A stretch of DNA of 39,685 nt, taken from NCBI GenBank assembly GCA_020073005.1, contig JAIQFX010000063.1, positions 1 to 39,685 of the forward strand. Direction: 5' to 3'. Below, piece after piece: positions 1 through 7,781 of the stretch (positions are counted from its first letter, which is position 1; each line of letters starts with the position of its first letter). The stretch is from Terriglobia bacterium (GTDB lineage Bacteria > Acidobacteriota > Vicinamibacteria > Vicinamibacterales > CAVVIG01). Below the pieces are notes generated by a model. That model ran no database searches, was not told where the DNA came from, and saw only the letters and a list, made by a program, of their open reading frames with translations. A program made the position numbers and the translations under genes.

Positions 1-2
1 GG

Positions 3-386
3 ATGCTGATCGTCGGCATGGCGGCGTGGACGGCGCGCTACGCGTTCTTCGCGTACGGCGACAACAGCGCGCTCGTCTGGATGCTCTACGGCGGCATCCT
101 GCTCCACGGCGTCTGCTACGACTTCTTCTTCGTGACCGGGCAGATTTACGTGGACACGAAGGCGCCCGCCGATCTGCGCGCCGCCGCGCAGGGCTTCATC
201 GCGTTCGTCACGCTCGGCGTGGGGATGTTCATCGGCTCGTGGGCGTCAGGCCGCGTCGTCGACGCCTACGTCGCGGGATCGACGCACGACTGGCATTCGA
301 TCTGGCTCGTGCCGTCCGCGGGCGCCGCCGCCGTGCTGTTCCTGTTCGCGCTGTTCTTCCGAACCGATACAAGAACAGCTTCGTAA
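3..386 (+). CDS. MFS transporter, NupG/XapB-like nucleoside/sugar permease (3' end only)
   Basis: This is the C-terminal part of an inner-membrane major facilitator. The frame is open at the window edge, so the true start lies upstream. About four hydrophobic segments are visible, roughly residues 1-19, 25-50, 62-88 and 97-120. The stretch GVCYDFFFVTGQIYVD followed by RAAAQGFIAFVTLGVGMFIG resembles the C-terminal half of the nucleoside:H+ symporter (NupG/XapB) branch that often sits beside sugar-catabolism genes in Acidobacteriota, Planctomycetota and Bacteroidota. It converges on the Gfo/Idh gene with only 24 bp between the two stop codons. The substrate cannot be told from this fragment; a sugar or glycoside is plausible from the neighbours. 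The family call is fairly secure, the substrate is inference. Confidence 0.75.
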   Translation: MLIVGMAAWTARYAFFAYGDNSALVWMLYGGILLHGVCYDFFFVTGQIYVDTKAPADLRAAAQGFIAFVTLGVGMFIGSWASGRVVDAYVAGSTHDWHSIWLVPSAGAAAVLFLFALFFRTDTRTAS

Positions 387-410
387 TCTGAATCTTGAAA
401 TCTGCAATCT
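387..410. repeat. Short remnant of a degenerate tandem repeat at a convergent junction
   Basis: The 24 bases between the MFS stop and the Gfo/Idh stop are AT-rich compared with the flanks and contain the loosely repeated words AATCTTG, AATCTGC and AATCTC. They look like one arm of the periodic repeats seen elsewhere in the window, but no complementary arm is present. Weak evidence, noted for position. Confidence 0.35.
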
Positions 411-1962
411 CTACAACGCAGCAGTCCCTGTCCTCGGCGTGCGCGAGAGGAACTGATTCGCCTCGGCCACGTTGGTGACGCGCATGTTCGCGGCGTCGTA
501 CTCGATCTTCCTGCCGGTGCGCAGCGCGACGACTCCGAGCAGCATCACTTCCGTCAGCTGAGCGGCGTACTCGAACGGGGACGACGCCTGCGTCTTGCCC
601 TTCGCCGCATCCACCCAGTTCATCTCGTGGCTCTCGTTCGGGATTCGCACGAGCTTCTTCGCCGGCGCGCCGAGAGTGCGGGAGCAGCCGCGGCTTGTAA
701 CCGTACGTGTCGTGGAGCAGCTTGCCCTTGCTGCCGACGAGCAGCGCGCCGCCGCCTTTGTTGAGTTCTTCCGATCCCATTTCGATCGGCTTCGGCGGAA
801 GCAGCCCGCCGTCGTACCAGGTCAGCTTCACGGCCGGCTTGTTCCCGCGCGCGGGGAACTCGTACATCGTCATCGTCGCGTGCGGGAAGCACACGCCGTT
901 GAACGGCGTCGAGACGGTTTCAATCGTCGCCGGGAATCCGAGATCGAGCGCCCACATCGCGTGATCGATCAGGTGCGCGCCCATGTCGCCGATCGCGCCG
1001 ACGCCCCAGTCCACCCAGCCGCGCCAGTTGAACGGGTGATAGACCGGGTGATACTCGACGCCCGGCGCGACGCCGAGGAAGAGATCCCAGTTCAGCGTGC
1101 CGGGCTTCGGATAATTGCCGGCCATCGCCGTCGCGAGCCGCGCTTCGACGCCGGGACCGTTCCACGCGAATCCATTCGCCGGCGGCGTCCGCACCTCCGG
1201 CCGTGGCAGGCCCTGCGGCCAGTAGCCGAGCGGGCGATTCGTCCAGATGTGGACTTCGCGCACGTCGCCGATCGCGCCGGCCATGACGTACTCGACTGCA
1301 GTGCGTCCCTCGTCCGACGAATGACCCTGATTGCCCATCTGCGTCGCGAGTTTCGTTTCCTTCGCACGACGCGAGAGCTGACGCGCTTCGGCGACCGACC
1401 AGCAGAGCGGCTTCTGGACGTAGACGTGCTTGCCGAGATCCATTGCCGCGAGCGCGATCGTCGCGTGCATGTGATCCGGCGTGGCGACGATGACCGCGTC
1501 GATGTCCTTCTGCTTGTCGAGCATCTCGCGATAGTCGGTGTAGCGCTTCGCGCGCGGCAGATGCTCGTTCTTCAAGCGCGTCATGCGCGCGACGTCCGCC
1601 TGCATCCGCTGGCGCTCGACGGGCGTGAGCGGCGGAATCGGCCGGCCCTGCGCGTTGAGCCGCGGCGTGTTGGCGGGCCAGTCGAGCCGCTCCTGCTGGT
1701 TCTTGATGTTCGACGCGAGCGAGTCGAATCCCTTGTTCGCGTAGTCCCAGTCCACGTCGCACAACGCGACGACGTTCTCGCTCGCCATGTTGATCAGGTT
1801 GCTGCGGCCCTGGCCGCCGACGCCGACGGCGGCGACGTTGAGCAGATCGCTCGGCGCCGTCATGCCGCGCCCGAGGACGTGCCGCGGCACGATCGCGATG
1901 CCCGCGCCGGTGATCGCCGCGTCGGTGATGAACTTGCGTCGAGTGACTTCGCGTTTGGACAT
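411..1962 (-). pseudogene. Gfo/Idh/MocA family oxidoreductase, Tat-exported, interrupted by a one-base frameshift
   Basis: This is an NAD(P)-dependent sugar dehydrogenase-like protein. I place the start at the ATG at 1962 because GGAG lies six bases upstream; a GTG at 1974 is in frame. The N-terminus carries a Tat motif (RRKFI, then a hydrophobic stretch). A Rossmann motif (VGVGGQGRSN) follows, then VQKPL near residue 183, where the family usually has EKP. The frame is good down to about position 684 and then runs into low-complexity Arg-rich translation. The expected C-terminus (SHEMNWVDAAKGKTQASSPF through VTNVAEANQFLSR) is intact in another frame, ending at 411. Removing one base within 677-683 restores a protein of about 520 residues. 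It lies downstream of the DUF1080 gene in the same orientation. It could be a real mutation or a sequencing/assembly error; the intact tail suggests the change is recent or artificial. Confidence 0.85.
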
Positions 1963-1976
1963 GTTGATCTCCACGC

Positions 1977-2056
1977 TTAACCGCAGAGGGCGCTGAGAAC
2001 GCAGAGAAGAATGGGTACTCGCCTCTCTCTGCGGACCCCGCGTGCTTCGCGGTTAA
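1977..2056. repeat. Hairpin built of CGCAGAG-type tandem units
   Basis: The left arm (1977-2010) repeats CGCAGAGGG, CGCTGAGAA and CGCAGAGAA at about 9-nt period. The right arm (2022-2056) is the C/T-rich complement. The outer ends pair perfectly as TTAACCGC (1977-1984) with GCGGTTAA (2049-2056). It lies between the DUF1080 stop and the Gfo/Idh start, both on the minus strand, so it may attenuate transcription into the Gfo/Idh gene. Confidence 0.75.
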
Positions 2057-2062
2057 ACGTCG

Positions 2063-2761
2063 TTACTGCAGTTCCCGGATACGGATGTTGCGAAACGCCA
2101 GCGAGCCCGCGTGATCGCCCTGCATCGCGATGTGCCCGCGTTTCGCTCGCCCGTAATTCGGCCAGTCCCTGAACTTGCTGGCTGTCACTTTCGCTTCCCA
2201 GTCGGGGCTGCCCAGCTCGTACTCGAGCAGCTTGACGCCGTTGAGCCAGTGCTCGACGTGCGCGCCGCGCACGACGATGCGCGCCGTGTTCCAGTCGCCG
2301 ACGGGCTTCAGATGTCCGGCGGGCGAGGGATAGACGGCGTACGCGGCGCCCGCGCACGTGAGGCGCGTCTTGTTGTCGGCGCCGTGGATGTCGTCGAGCA
2401 GCTGGTACTCGGGCGCGCTCCAGTAGATGTGCTCGTACTCCTCGGTGCCGCGATAGAAGATCCCGCTGTTGCCCGCGTCGCCGATCTTCCAGTCCATCTC
2501 GAGCTCGAAATCGCCGAACTCGTCCTTCGACACGATGTCCGCGACCGAGCCGCTCTTGGTCAGTGTTCCGTTCTCGACATGCCAGCCAGCCGGCACAGGG
2601 GCGCCCTTATAGCCGCGCCACTGATCCAACGACGTCCCGTCGAACAGGGAACGCCATGTGGTCATTGCGGATTGAGGAGTGCGGATTGCGGAGTCAAGAG
2701 ACGATTGGGCGATTGTGGCCACGCCGATCGCGCCGATGACGAAGAGGCCGCGGAGCTTCAT
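2063..2761 (-). CDS. DUF1080 family protein (3-keto-glycoside hydrolase family), secreted
   Basis: This is a 232-residue protein of the PF06439/DUF1080 group, a concanavalin-like beta-sandwich. Some members cleave 3-keto-glycosides made by sugar 3-dehydrogenases. Visible family marks are the opening SLFDGTSLDQWRGY, then DFELEMDWKI, NSGIFYRG, PEYQLLDD and the closing FRNIRIRELQ. The signal peptide covers about residues 1-19. The start ATG overlaps the stop of the upstream propeller gene (ATGA), so the two are probably translationally coupled. Directly after the signal peptide, residues of the SAIRTPQSAMTT stretch are encoded by a 14-nt tandem repeat, so the repeat has entered the coding sequence. 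With GMC oxidoreductase upstream, a role in 3-keto-sugar breakdown is likely but inferred. Confidence 0.9.
   Translation of the reverse strand: MKLRGLFVIGAIGVATIAQSSLDSAIRTPQSAMTTWRSLFDGTSLDQWRGYKGAPVPAGWHVENGTLTKSGSVADIVSKDEFGDFELEMDWKIGDAGNSGIFYRGTEEYEHIYWSAPEYQLLDDIHGADNKTRLTCAGAAYAVYPSPAGHLKPVGDWNTARIVVRGAHVEHWLNGVKLLEYELGSPDWEAKVTASKFRDWPNYGRAKRGHIAMQGDHAGSLAFRNIRIRELQ
2664..2694. repeat. Tandem 14-mer repeat inside the DUF1080 coding region
   Basis: GCGGATTGAGGAGT (2667-2680) is followed directly by GCGGATTGCGGAGT (2681-2694), with one mismatch. The pair lies in frame just after the signal-peptide codons of the DUF1080 gene. Its words match, in inverted orientation, the spacer at 6007-6042. 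Confidence 0.8.
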
Positions 2762-5379
2762 AGAGGCAGATTATGCAGCTTCCAGAGGGGAGCGGCGTTG
2801 AATGATCCACCACCCTTCGATGGGTGTGGTGAAGCTGCGCCGACGACTACTGTGACCTCATTGGACGGGCCGCTCGTGCCGCACGCGTTTCTCGAGCGGA
2901 CGCGGACGTAGTACGTCCCGGGACCGGCGACGGTGGTCAGCGATGTCGCTGGACTGCCTGTGTCGCTGACGATGGATGCCGCGCCTGGCGACGTGCCCGC
3001 TTCGATGACGTAGCTGGTGGCTGACGCGCCACCGGAATTCCACGTGAGCGTCACGGCTCCGCCACTGCCTGCCGTCGCTCTGAGCCCGGACGGCGAGGGT
3101 GGCGCTTGGCAGCCCACGCTGATGCTCACTTCATTAGATGGTGCACTCGTCCCTGCGGTGTTGTTCGCGCGCACGCGCACGAAGTACGTGCCGGCAGCGA
3201 CACCCGACGCGGAGAACGTCGTTGCCGGGCTGCCTGTCGACACCCTTGCGAGATCTGACAGGTCGGACGACGACCCAGCCTCGATGACATACGTGCTGGG
3301 CGCACTTCCGCTCGGCGGCGCATTCCACGTCAGGGTCACCGAATTGCCGCTCGCGGCTGCCGACAAACCAGCCGGCGGACTGGGAGCCCGAAGGGCTGGA
3401 ATCAACAGACTGCTTTTCGCGGCGCGTAGCACCCCGCCGCCAAACGTCGCCGCGTAAAGATAGTCGCCATCCCAGGCGACGTCCGAGACGTACGTGGGAA
3501 CTGAGTCAGCGGTGATGTCCTGCCAGTGCTCGCCAATGTCGGTCGATACGTACGCTCCGGTTGTCGTCGCCAGGGCGAGCCCCGACTCCGGGCTGAAGCG
3601 GACTGCCAGTATGTCCACGCCGCAGCAGAGTAAGCGGGCGTCTCTGACCGGCAGGCCCGCGTTCACGAGACGAAAACTCGAACCGGTGTTCGTGCTCTTG
3701 AGGACCCCGCCGCCTCGTGCTGGCCCCTGAGAAAGCCCGACGAGAACGACGTGGGAGTCTCGCGGGTCCAGTGCGATCGTCGTCGGATACCCGGCAGCTC
3801 CCGCAAGACTCAGCCGAGTCCAGGTCGCTCCACCGTCCAAGGTCTGGAACAGGCCCGACGTCGTCCCGACATAGATCGTGCGCCCGTCGACCGCGATGGC
3901 GGTGGCCTGCGTCAGTGCCCAGTTCGTCGGTGTCATCGTGACGCCGCTATCCACGCTCATGAAGACGCCGCTCTGCGACGCGGCGTAGACCCTCGATGGC
4001 GTCACCGGGTCGACGGCGACGATGTTGACGCCACCTGGCTGTACGTAGCTCGAAACGCCCAGTCCAGTGGCGGTGGTGAAGCGGAACGTATGGCATCCGT
4101 CCATCGAGTACTGATAGCCCAGGGTCGTATACGCATAGCAGGAGGCGGGATTCGCGGCGTTGATCAGCACCGTTCCATCCTCGCCGGCCGGCCCCGTGGA
4201 CTGCTGTTGCCAAGATGTTCCCGCGTCGAAGCTCACGATGCCGCCGAAGTCCTGCACCGCCGTTAGAACTGTCGATCCACGAACCGCAACGGCTGTCAGG
4301 ATCGACGAAGACGCGGTGCCGCTGAGACTGACCCACGTGCTACCGCGGTTAAGGGTTTCATAGAGTCCCTGATCTGTACCGATGAACGCAGCGGAATCGT
4401 CCGGAGCCAGGAAGATCTTGCGAATATCGAAGGCGGCGTTCGCGATGGCCGTCCACGTCTGTCCCGTGTTGCTCGTGCTGAACATCGAACCGTTGCCCGC
4501 CAGGTAAAGCAGGTGCGACGCCGGGCTCATCGCCACGGCTTGTGGACCTGTCGGTGCGGTCACGGCCGCCCACGTAAGTCCTCCGTTGGAGGTGCCAAAC
4601 AGCGCTCCTGGGCAGCATCCGACGACGGCATAAGCGATCGTCGGACTGGAGGGATCGATCGCGACTGACGGAACTTCATGACCGCTGTTCAGTACCGTCT
4701 GCCAGGCGGCATTCGGTGCCGATTGCATCAACACTGCGCCGCTCTTCAGCCCCGCGATCGTCACGCCACCGCCGGTCGCCAGTGCGCGCACGGGACTGGC
4801 CGTTGATTGAATCAGCTTCCACGTCGTCCCTGAGTCGTTTGACTGCGCGATCCCTGCGGCCGTCGCTGCCAGTATCGTCCCATCGGCGGTCGACACCAGC
4901 TCCGAAGTTGATCCGAACCCCGCAGTCCGTCCCCATGTCTGTCCGCCGTCGACGCTCTTGAAGATTCCGGCGTTTTCGGTGCCGGCCATCACCATGTTTG
5001 GGTTGGTCTGGTCAACCCAGAGCACGTTGACGACGCTGTCGAATAATCCATTGTTAATGGAGGCCCAACCGGCCCCGCCATCCGTGGTCTTGAACGCACC
5101 GGCTCCGGTCAATGGGCCCTCTCCTCCAGACCCCAAGCCGCCGGCGGCGTAAATGACACTTCGATTGCTGAAATGGATCGCGAGCGCCTGAAGCTTGCCG
5201 GACGCGAGCGTGCCGAGATTGCCGTTGATTCGGGAGGGGCCGATCGTCGTCCACAACGGGCTTGGGCCAACATCGCTCCCGTGGGACCGTGGAGCGTGAC
5301 CCGGATCGCGAGGTTGAGCGACCGATGCGAAGTTGACTGCGAGGATGGCGACTCCGGCGATTCGGTAACCGTAGTGCAT
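2758..5379 (-). CDS. Secreted Asp-box (BNR/sortilin-like) beta-propeller with two C-terminal Fn3 domains
   Basis: This is an 873-residue exported protein. I prefer the ATG at 5379, which has GAGGG five bases upstream, over an in-frame TTG at 5391. A signal peptide covers roughly the first 22 residues. Ten or more Asp-box repeats follow, for example SVDGGQTWG, SNDSGTTWK, TSNGGLTWA, TSNTGQTWT, TLDGGATWT and STDIGEHWQ, the pattern of sortilin/VPS10 and YCF48-like propellers. Two fibronectin type III modules (about residues 664-754 and 755-847) each end in PSNEV, followed by a short polar tail. No catalytic residues of a sialidase are evident, so binding or scaffolding is the safer guess. It sits between the gluconate-dehydrogenase-like subunit and DUF1080, an unusual place, and overlaps the DUF1080 start by four bases. 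Third-position GC looks lower than in its neighbours, so it may be a later insertion. Confidence 0.8.
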   Translation of the reverse strand: MHYGYRIAGVAILAVNFASVAQPRDPGHAPRSHGSDVGPSPLWTTIGPSRINGNLGTLASGKLQALAIHFSNRSVIYAAGGLGSGGEGPLTGAGAFKTTDGGAGWASINNGLFDSVVNVLWVDQTNPNMVMAGTENAGIFKSVDGGQTWGRTAGFGSTSELVSTADGTILAATAAGIAQSNDSGTTWKLIQSTASPVRALATGGGVTIAGLKSGAVLMQSAPNAAWQTVLNSGHEVPSVAIDPSSPTIAYAVVGCCPGALFGTSNGGLTWAAVTAPTGPQAVAMSPASHLLYLAGNGSMFSTSNTGQTWTAIANAAFDIRKIFLAPDDSAAFIGTDQGLYETLNRGSTWVSLSGTASSSILTAVAVRGSTVLTAVQDFGGIVSFDAGTSWQQQSTGPAGEDGTVLINAANPASCYAYTTLGYQYSMDGCHTFRFTTATGLGVSSYVQPGGVNIVAVDPVTPSRVYAASQSGVFMSVDSGVTMTPTNWALTQATAIAVDGRTIYVGTTSGLFQTLDGGATWTRLSLAGAAGYPTTIALDPRDSHVVLVGLSQGPARGGGVLKSTNTGSSFRLVNAGLPVRDARLLCCGVDILAVRFSPESGLALATTTGAYVSTDIGEHWQDITADSVPTYVSDVAWDGDYLYAATFGGGVLRAAKSSLLIPALRAPSPPAGLSAAASGNSVTLTWNAPPSGSAPSTYVIEAGSSSDLSDLARVSTGSPATTFSASGVAAGTYFVRVRANNTAGTSAPSNEVSISVGCQAPPSPSGLRATAGSGGAVTLTWNSGGASATSYVIEAGTSPGAASIVSDTGSPATSLTTVAGPGTYYVRVRSRNACGTSGPSNEVTVVVGAASPHPSKGGGSFNAAPLWKLHNLPL

Positions 5380-5400
5380 CGCGACCCTCAACTCTCGTTC

Positions 5401-6006
5401 CTAGTCGGCAACGCCCAGCTTTCGCACCGCCTCGTCCGGGCAGCCATTCCATTCCGCGACGAACGTGTTCCCCTGATACTGCAGATCTTTGATCCCCATT
5501 TTCGTCGTCCAAAATCCGCTTGCCGTCAGATCGCGGAAGCTGGTGAAAAACGCGACCGCCTGCCGCAGCGACTTCGGCGCGGTGTTGGGGAACGCGATCG
5601 CGTCGAGGATCTGGCGCCGCTCTGCGTCCATGCACGCGACGAACCGCGTGCCGAAGCGCTGCTCGCACAGTCGATCGATCAGCGCAAGGCCGCCGCGCAT
5701 CGCCGTCTGCCGGCGCGGATCGTCGATCATCATGAAGTCCATGAAGCGCGGGACGCCGGCGTCCGTCGCGCTGCCGGACCGCTCGTCGCGCGGGATGATC
5801 AGATCGACCAGCACGGTGACCGTCGCGTATTCGTGCGCCGTGAAGAACTTCGGCTTGAACGCCGCGGGTTTCGCGCCCGTCGCTGCCGTCGCTTGCCGCG
5901 CGCGTGTGCCCGCCTGCTCGGCCTCCGCCGGCGTCCACACCATCACTGCCGCGGCAGGCGCTGAACTGAAGAGCTTCAGGGCCGTTCTTCGTGTGATGTT
6001 CTTCAT
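5401..6006 (-). CDS. Gluconate 2-dehydrogenase subunit 3 family protein, Tat signal
   Basis: This 201-residue protein matches the PF13618 small subunit that accompanies membrane-bound or periplasmic GMC-type sugar dehydrogenases. The N-terminus has a Tat signal (TRRTALKLF, then an alanine-rich hydrophobic run). The core shows the family pattern: FTAHEYATVTVLVDLIIPRD, then DAGVPRFMDFMM, then a helical region and FFTSFRDLTASGFWTTKMG. In characterised dehydrogenases the subunit helps export and stabilise the flavoprotein partner. The GMC oxidoreductase gene is immediately upstream with a 36-nt spacer, so the two very likely form one enzyme exported through Tat on this subunit's signal. The GMC protein itself has no evident signal peptide, which fits. 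Confidence 0.9.
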   Translation of the reverse strand: MKNITRRTALKLFSSAPAAAVMVWTPAEAEQAGTRARQATAATGAKPAAFKPKFFTAHEYATVTVLVDLIIPRDERSGSATDAGVPRFMDFMMIDDPRRQTAMRGGLALIDRLCEQRFGTRFVACMDAERRQILDAIAFPNTAPKSLRQAVAFFTSFRDLTASGFWTTKMGIKDLQYQGNTFVAEWNGCPDEAVRKLGVAD

Positions 6007-6042
6007 TTTGGAATCCGCACTCCGCGTTCCTCGATGCGCAAT
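6007..6042. repeat. Repeat-derived spacer between the GMC and subunit 3 genes
   Basis: The whole 36-nt intergenic spacer is made of degenerate GCGGAGT/GCGGATT words read on the minus strand. They are the same words as the tandem 14-mer inside DUF1080 (2667-2694) but inverted in the window. The spacer starts at the GMC stop codon and runs to the subunit 3 ATG, so it also supplies whatever ribosome-binding context that gene has; no clear GGAGG is present. Confidence 0.55.
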
Positions 6043-7734
6043 TCAGACCGCGAGCTGCTTTCTTTGCTCCGCGACGTACTCACTCGTCCTCATCGCGAGC
6101 GCCAGGATCGTCCACGTCACGTTCTTGTCCGCGTTGGTCACGAACGGCCCGCCGTCCGCGATGAACAGATTCTTCACGTCGTGCGCCTGGCAGTACTTGT
6201 TGACCACCGACGTCGACGGATCGTCACCCATCCTCGTCGTCCCCACTTCGTGAATGATGCGGCCGCCGTTCGCGAGGCCGTAGCCTTGTTCGCGCGACGG
6301 CGCCGTCCCGAGCGGCGTGCCGCCCATCTCGCCGATGATCTGCCTGAACGTGTCCTGCATGTGCTTCGCTTGATTGATCTCGTGATCGGAGAACTTGAAA
6401 TGGAAGCGCAGGACCGGAATGCCGAACCGATCGACGACGCGCGGGTCGATCTCGCAGAAGCTGTCGTCGTTCGGAATCATCTCGCCGCGGCCCGAGAAGC
6501 TGACCGTCGATCCGTAGTACCGGCGATAGTCGTCCTTCAGTGGCTTGCCGTAGCCGCCGACGCCGTTGATCCGCTCGATGCCGCCGAGGACGCCGAACGA
6601 GGGCGCGTGACGCCCGCCGCCGAGCTCGATGTGGTAGCCGCGCGGGAAGTCGAGCGCCTTGTTGTCGAGCCACCACGGCACGTAGAGGTGCATGCCGCCG
6701 ATGCCGTCTTCATTGTGCGGCACGCCGTCGGCCAGCGCGGGAACATAGCCCGACACCGAGAGGCCCGTGGAGTCGGTGAGGTACTTGCCGACGACGCCGC
6801 TCGAGTTCGCGAGACCTTCGGACGCGCGCGAGTTCGAGTTGAGCAGCAGCCGCGCCGTTTCGCACGCGCTCGCGGCCAGCACGACGATGCGCGCGCGGAC
6901 TTCGTAGTCGCGCCGATCCTTCGTGTCCACGTACGACACGCCGGCCGCGAGCCCGCCGTCGTCCGTGACGACTTCGCGCGCCATCGCGTTCGTGATGATG
7001 CGCAGGCGTCCGGTCGCGAGCGCCGGCGGCAGCAGCACCGACGGCGACGAGAAATTCGAATGCGTCGCGCAGCCGCGGCCGCACTGGCCGCAGTAGTGGC
7101 ACGCGGGCCGTCCGTTCAGCGGGCGCGTGAGGATCGACATGCGCGACGGAATGCACGTGATCTTCAGGCGATCGCACGCGCGCTTGATCAGCAGCTCGTA
7201 GCAGCGCGGCTTCGGCGGCGGCTGGAAGATTCCGTCCGGCTCGTTCGGCAGGCCTTCGTGCGTGCCGAAGATGCCGACGAGCTCGTCGAGCGTGTCGTAG
7301 TACGGCTTGAGATCGTCGTAGCCGATCGGCCAGTCGTCGCCGAGGCCGTCGAGGCTGCGATGCTTGAAGTCGTCCGGACCGAAGCGCAGCGAGATGCGGC
7401 CCCAGTGATTCGTCCGCCCGCCGAGCATGCGCGCGCGGAACCAGTCGAACGTCGTGCCCGGCGCGTTGGTGTACGGCTCGCCGTCGAGATCCCAGCCGCC
7501 GATCGCGCCGTCGAACTCGCCGAAGGGTTTCGAGAGCGTCGCGGCGCCGCGGCGCGGCGAGTCGTACGCCCACGCCGACATCTTCGAGTCCTTCGCGGCA
7601 TCCCACATGCCGCCCGCCTCGAGCATGACGACGTCCGCGCCCGCCTGGCAGAGGACGTTGGCGGCCATGCCGCCGCCCGCGCCCGATCCGACGATGCACA
7701 CGTCGTACACCTTCGGCTGACGGATGATCTGCAC
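6043..7734 (-). CDS. GMC family FAD-dependent sugar/alcohol oxidoreductase
   Basis: This 563-residue flavoprotein is of the GMC type found with subunit 3 partners (glucoside 3-dehydrogenase or gluconate/sorbitol dehydrogenase-like). The FAD dinucleotide motif GSGAGG is at residues 16-21, followed by VVMLEAGG. A cysteine cluster (CHYCGQCGRGC, about residues 209-219) resembles those of the flavoprotein subunits that bind an iron-sulfur cluster. The C-terminal domain has HEVGTTRMG (about 496-504) and then NLFIADGGPFVTNADKNVTW. It is the first gene of the minus-strand cluster. With the DUF1080 and Gfo/Idh genes downstream, oxidation of glycosides at C3 is a reasonable hypothesis; the exact substrate is not readable from the sequence. 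Confidence 0.9.
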   Translation of the reverse strand: MQIIRQPKVYDVCIVGSGAGGGMAANVLCQAGADVVMLEAGGMWDAAKDSKMSAWAYDSPRRGAATLSKPFGEFDGAIGGWDLDGEPYTNAPGTTFDWFRARMLGGRTNHWGRISLRFGPDDFKHRSLDGLGDDWPIGYDDLKPYYDTLDELVGIFGTHEGLPNEPDGIFQPPPKPRCYELLIKRACDRLKITCIPSRMSILTRPLNGRPACHYCGQCGRGCATHSNFSSPSVLLPPALATGRLRIITNAMAREVVTDDGGLAAGVSYVDTKDRRDYEVRARIVVLAASACETARLLLNSNSRASEGLANSSGVVGKYLTDSTGLSVSGYVPALADGVPHNEDGIGGMHLYVPWWLDNKALDFPRGYHIELGGGRHAPSFGVLGGIERINGVGGYGKPLKDDYRRYYGSTVSFSGRGEMIPNDDSFCEIDPRVVDRFGIPVLRFHFKFSDHEINQAKHMQDTFRQIIGEMGGTPLGTAPSREQGYGLANGGRIIHEVGTTRMGDDPSTSVVNKYCQAHDVKNLFIADGGPFVTNADKNVTWTILALAMRTSEYVAEQRKQLAV

Positions 7735-7781
7735 GGGCGCCAGCCTACCAGATTGCTGCGAGAATCGCGCGGGTTGTGCCT

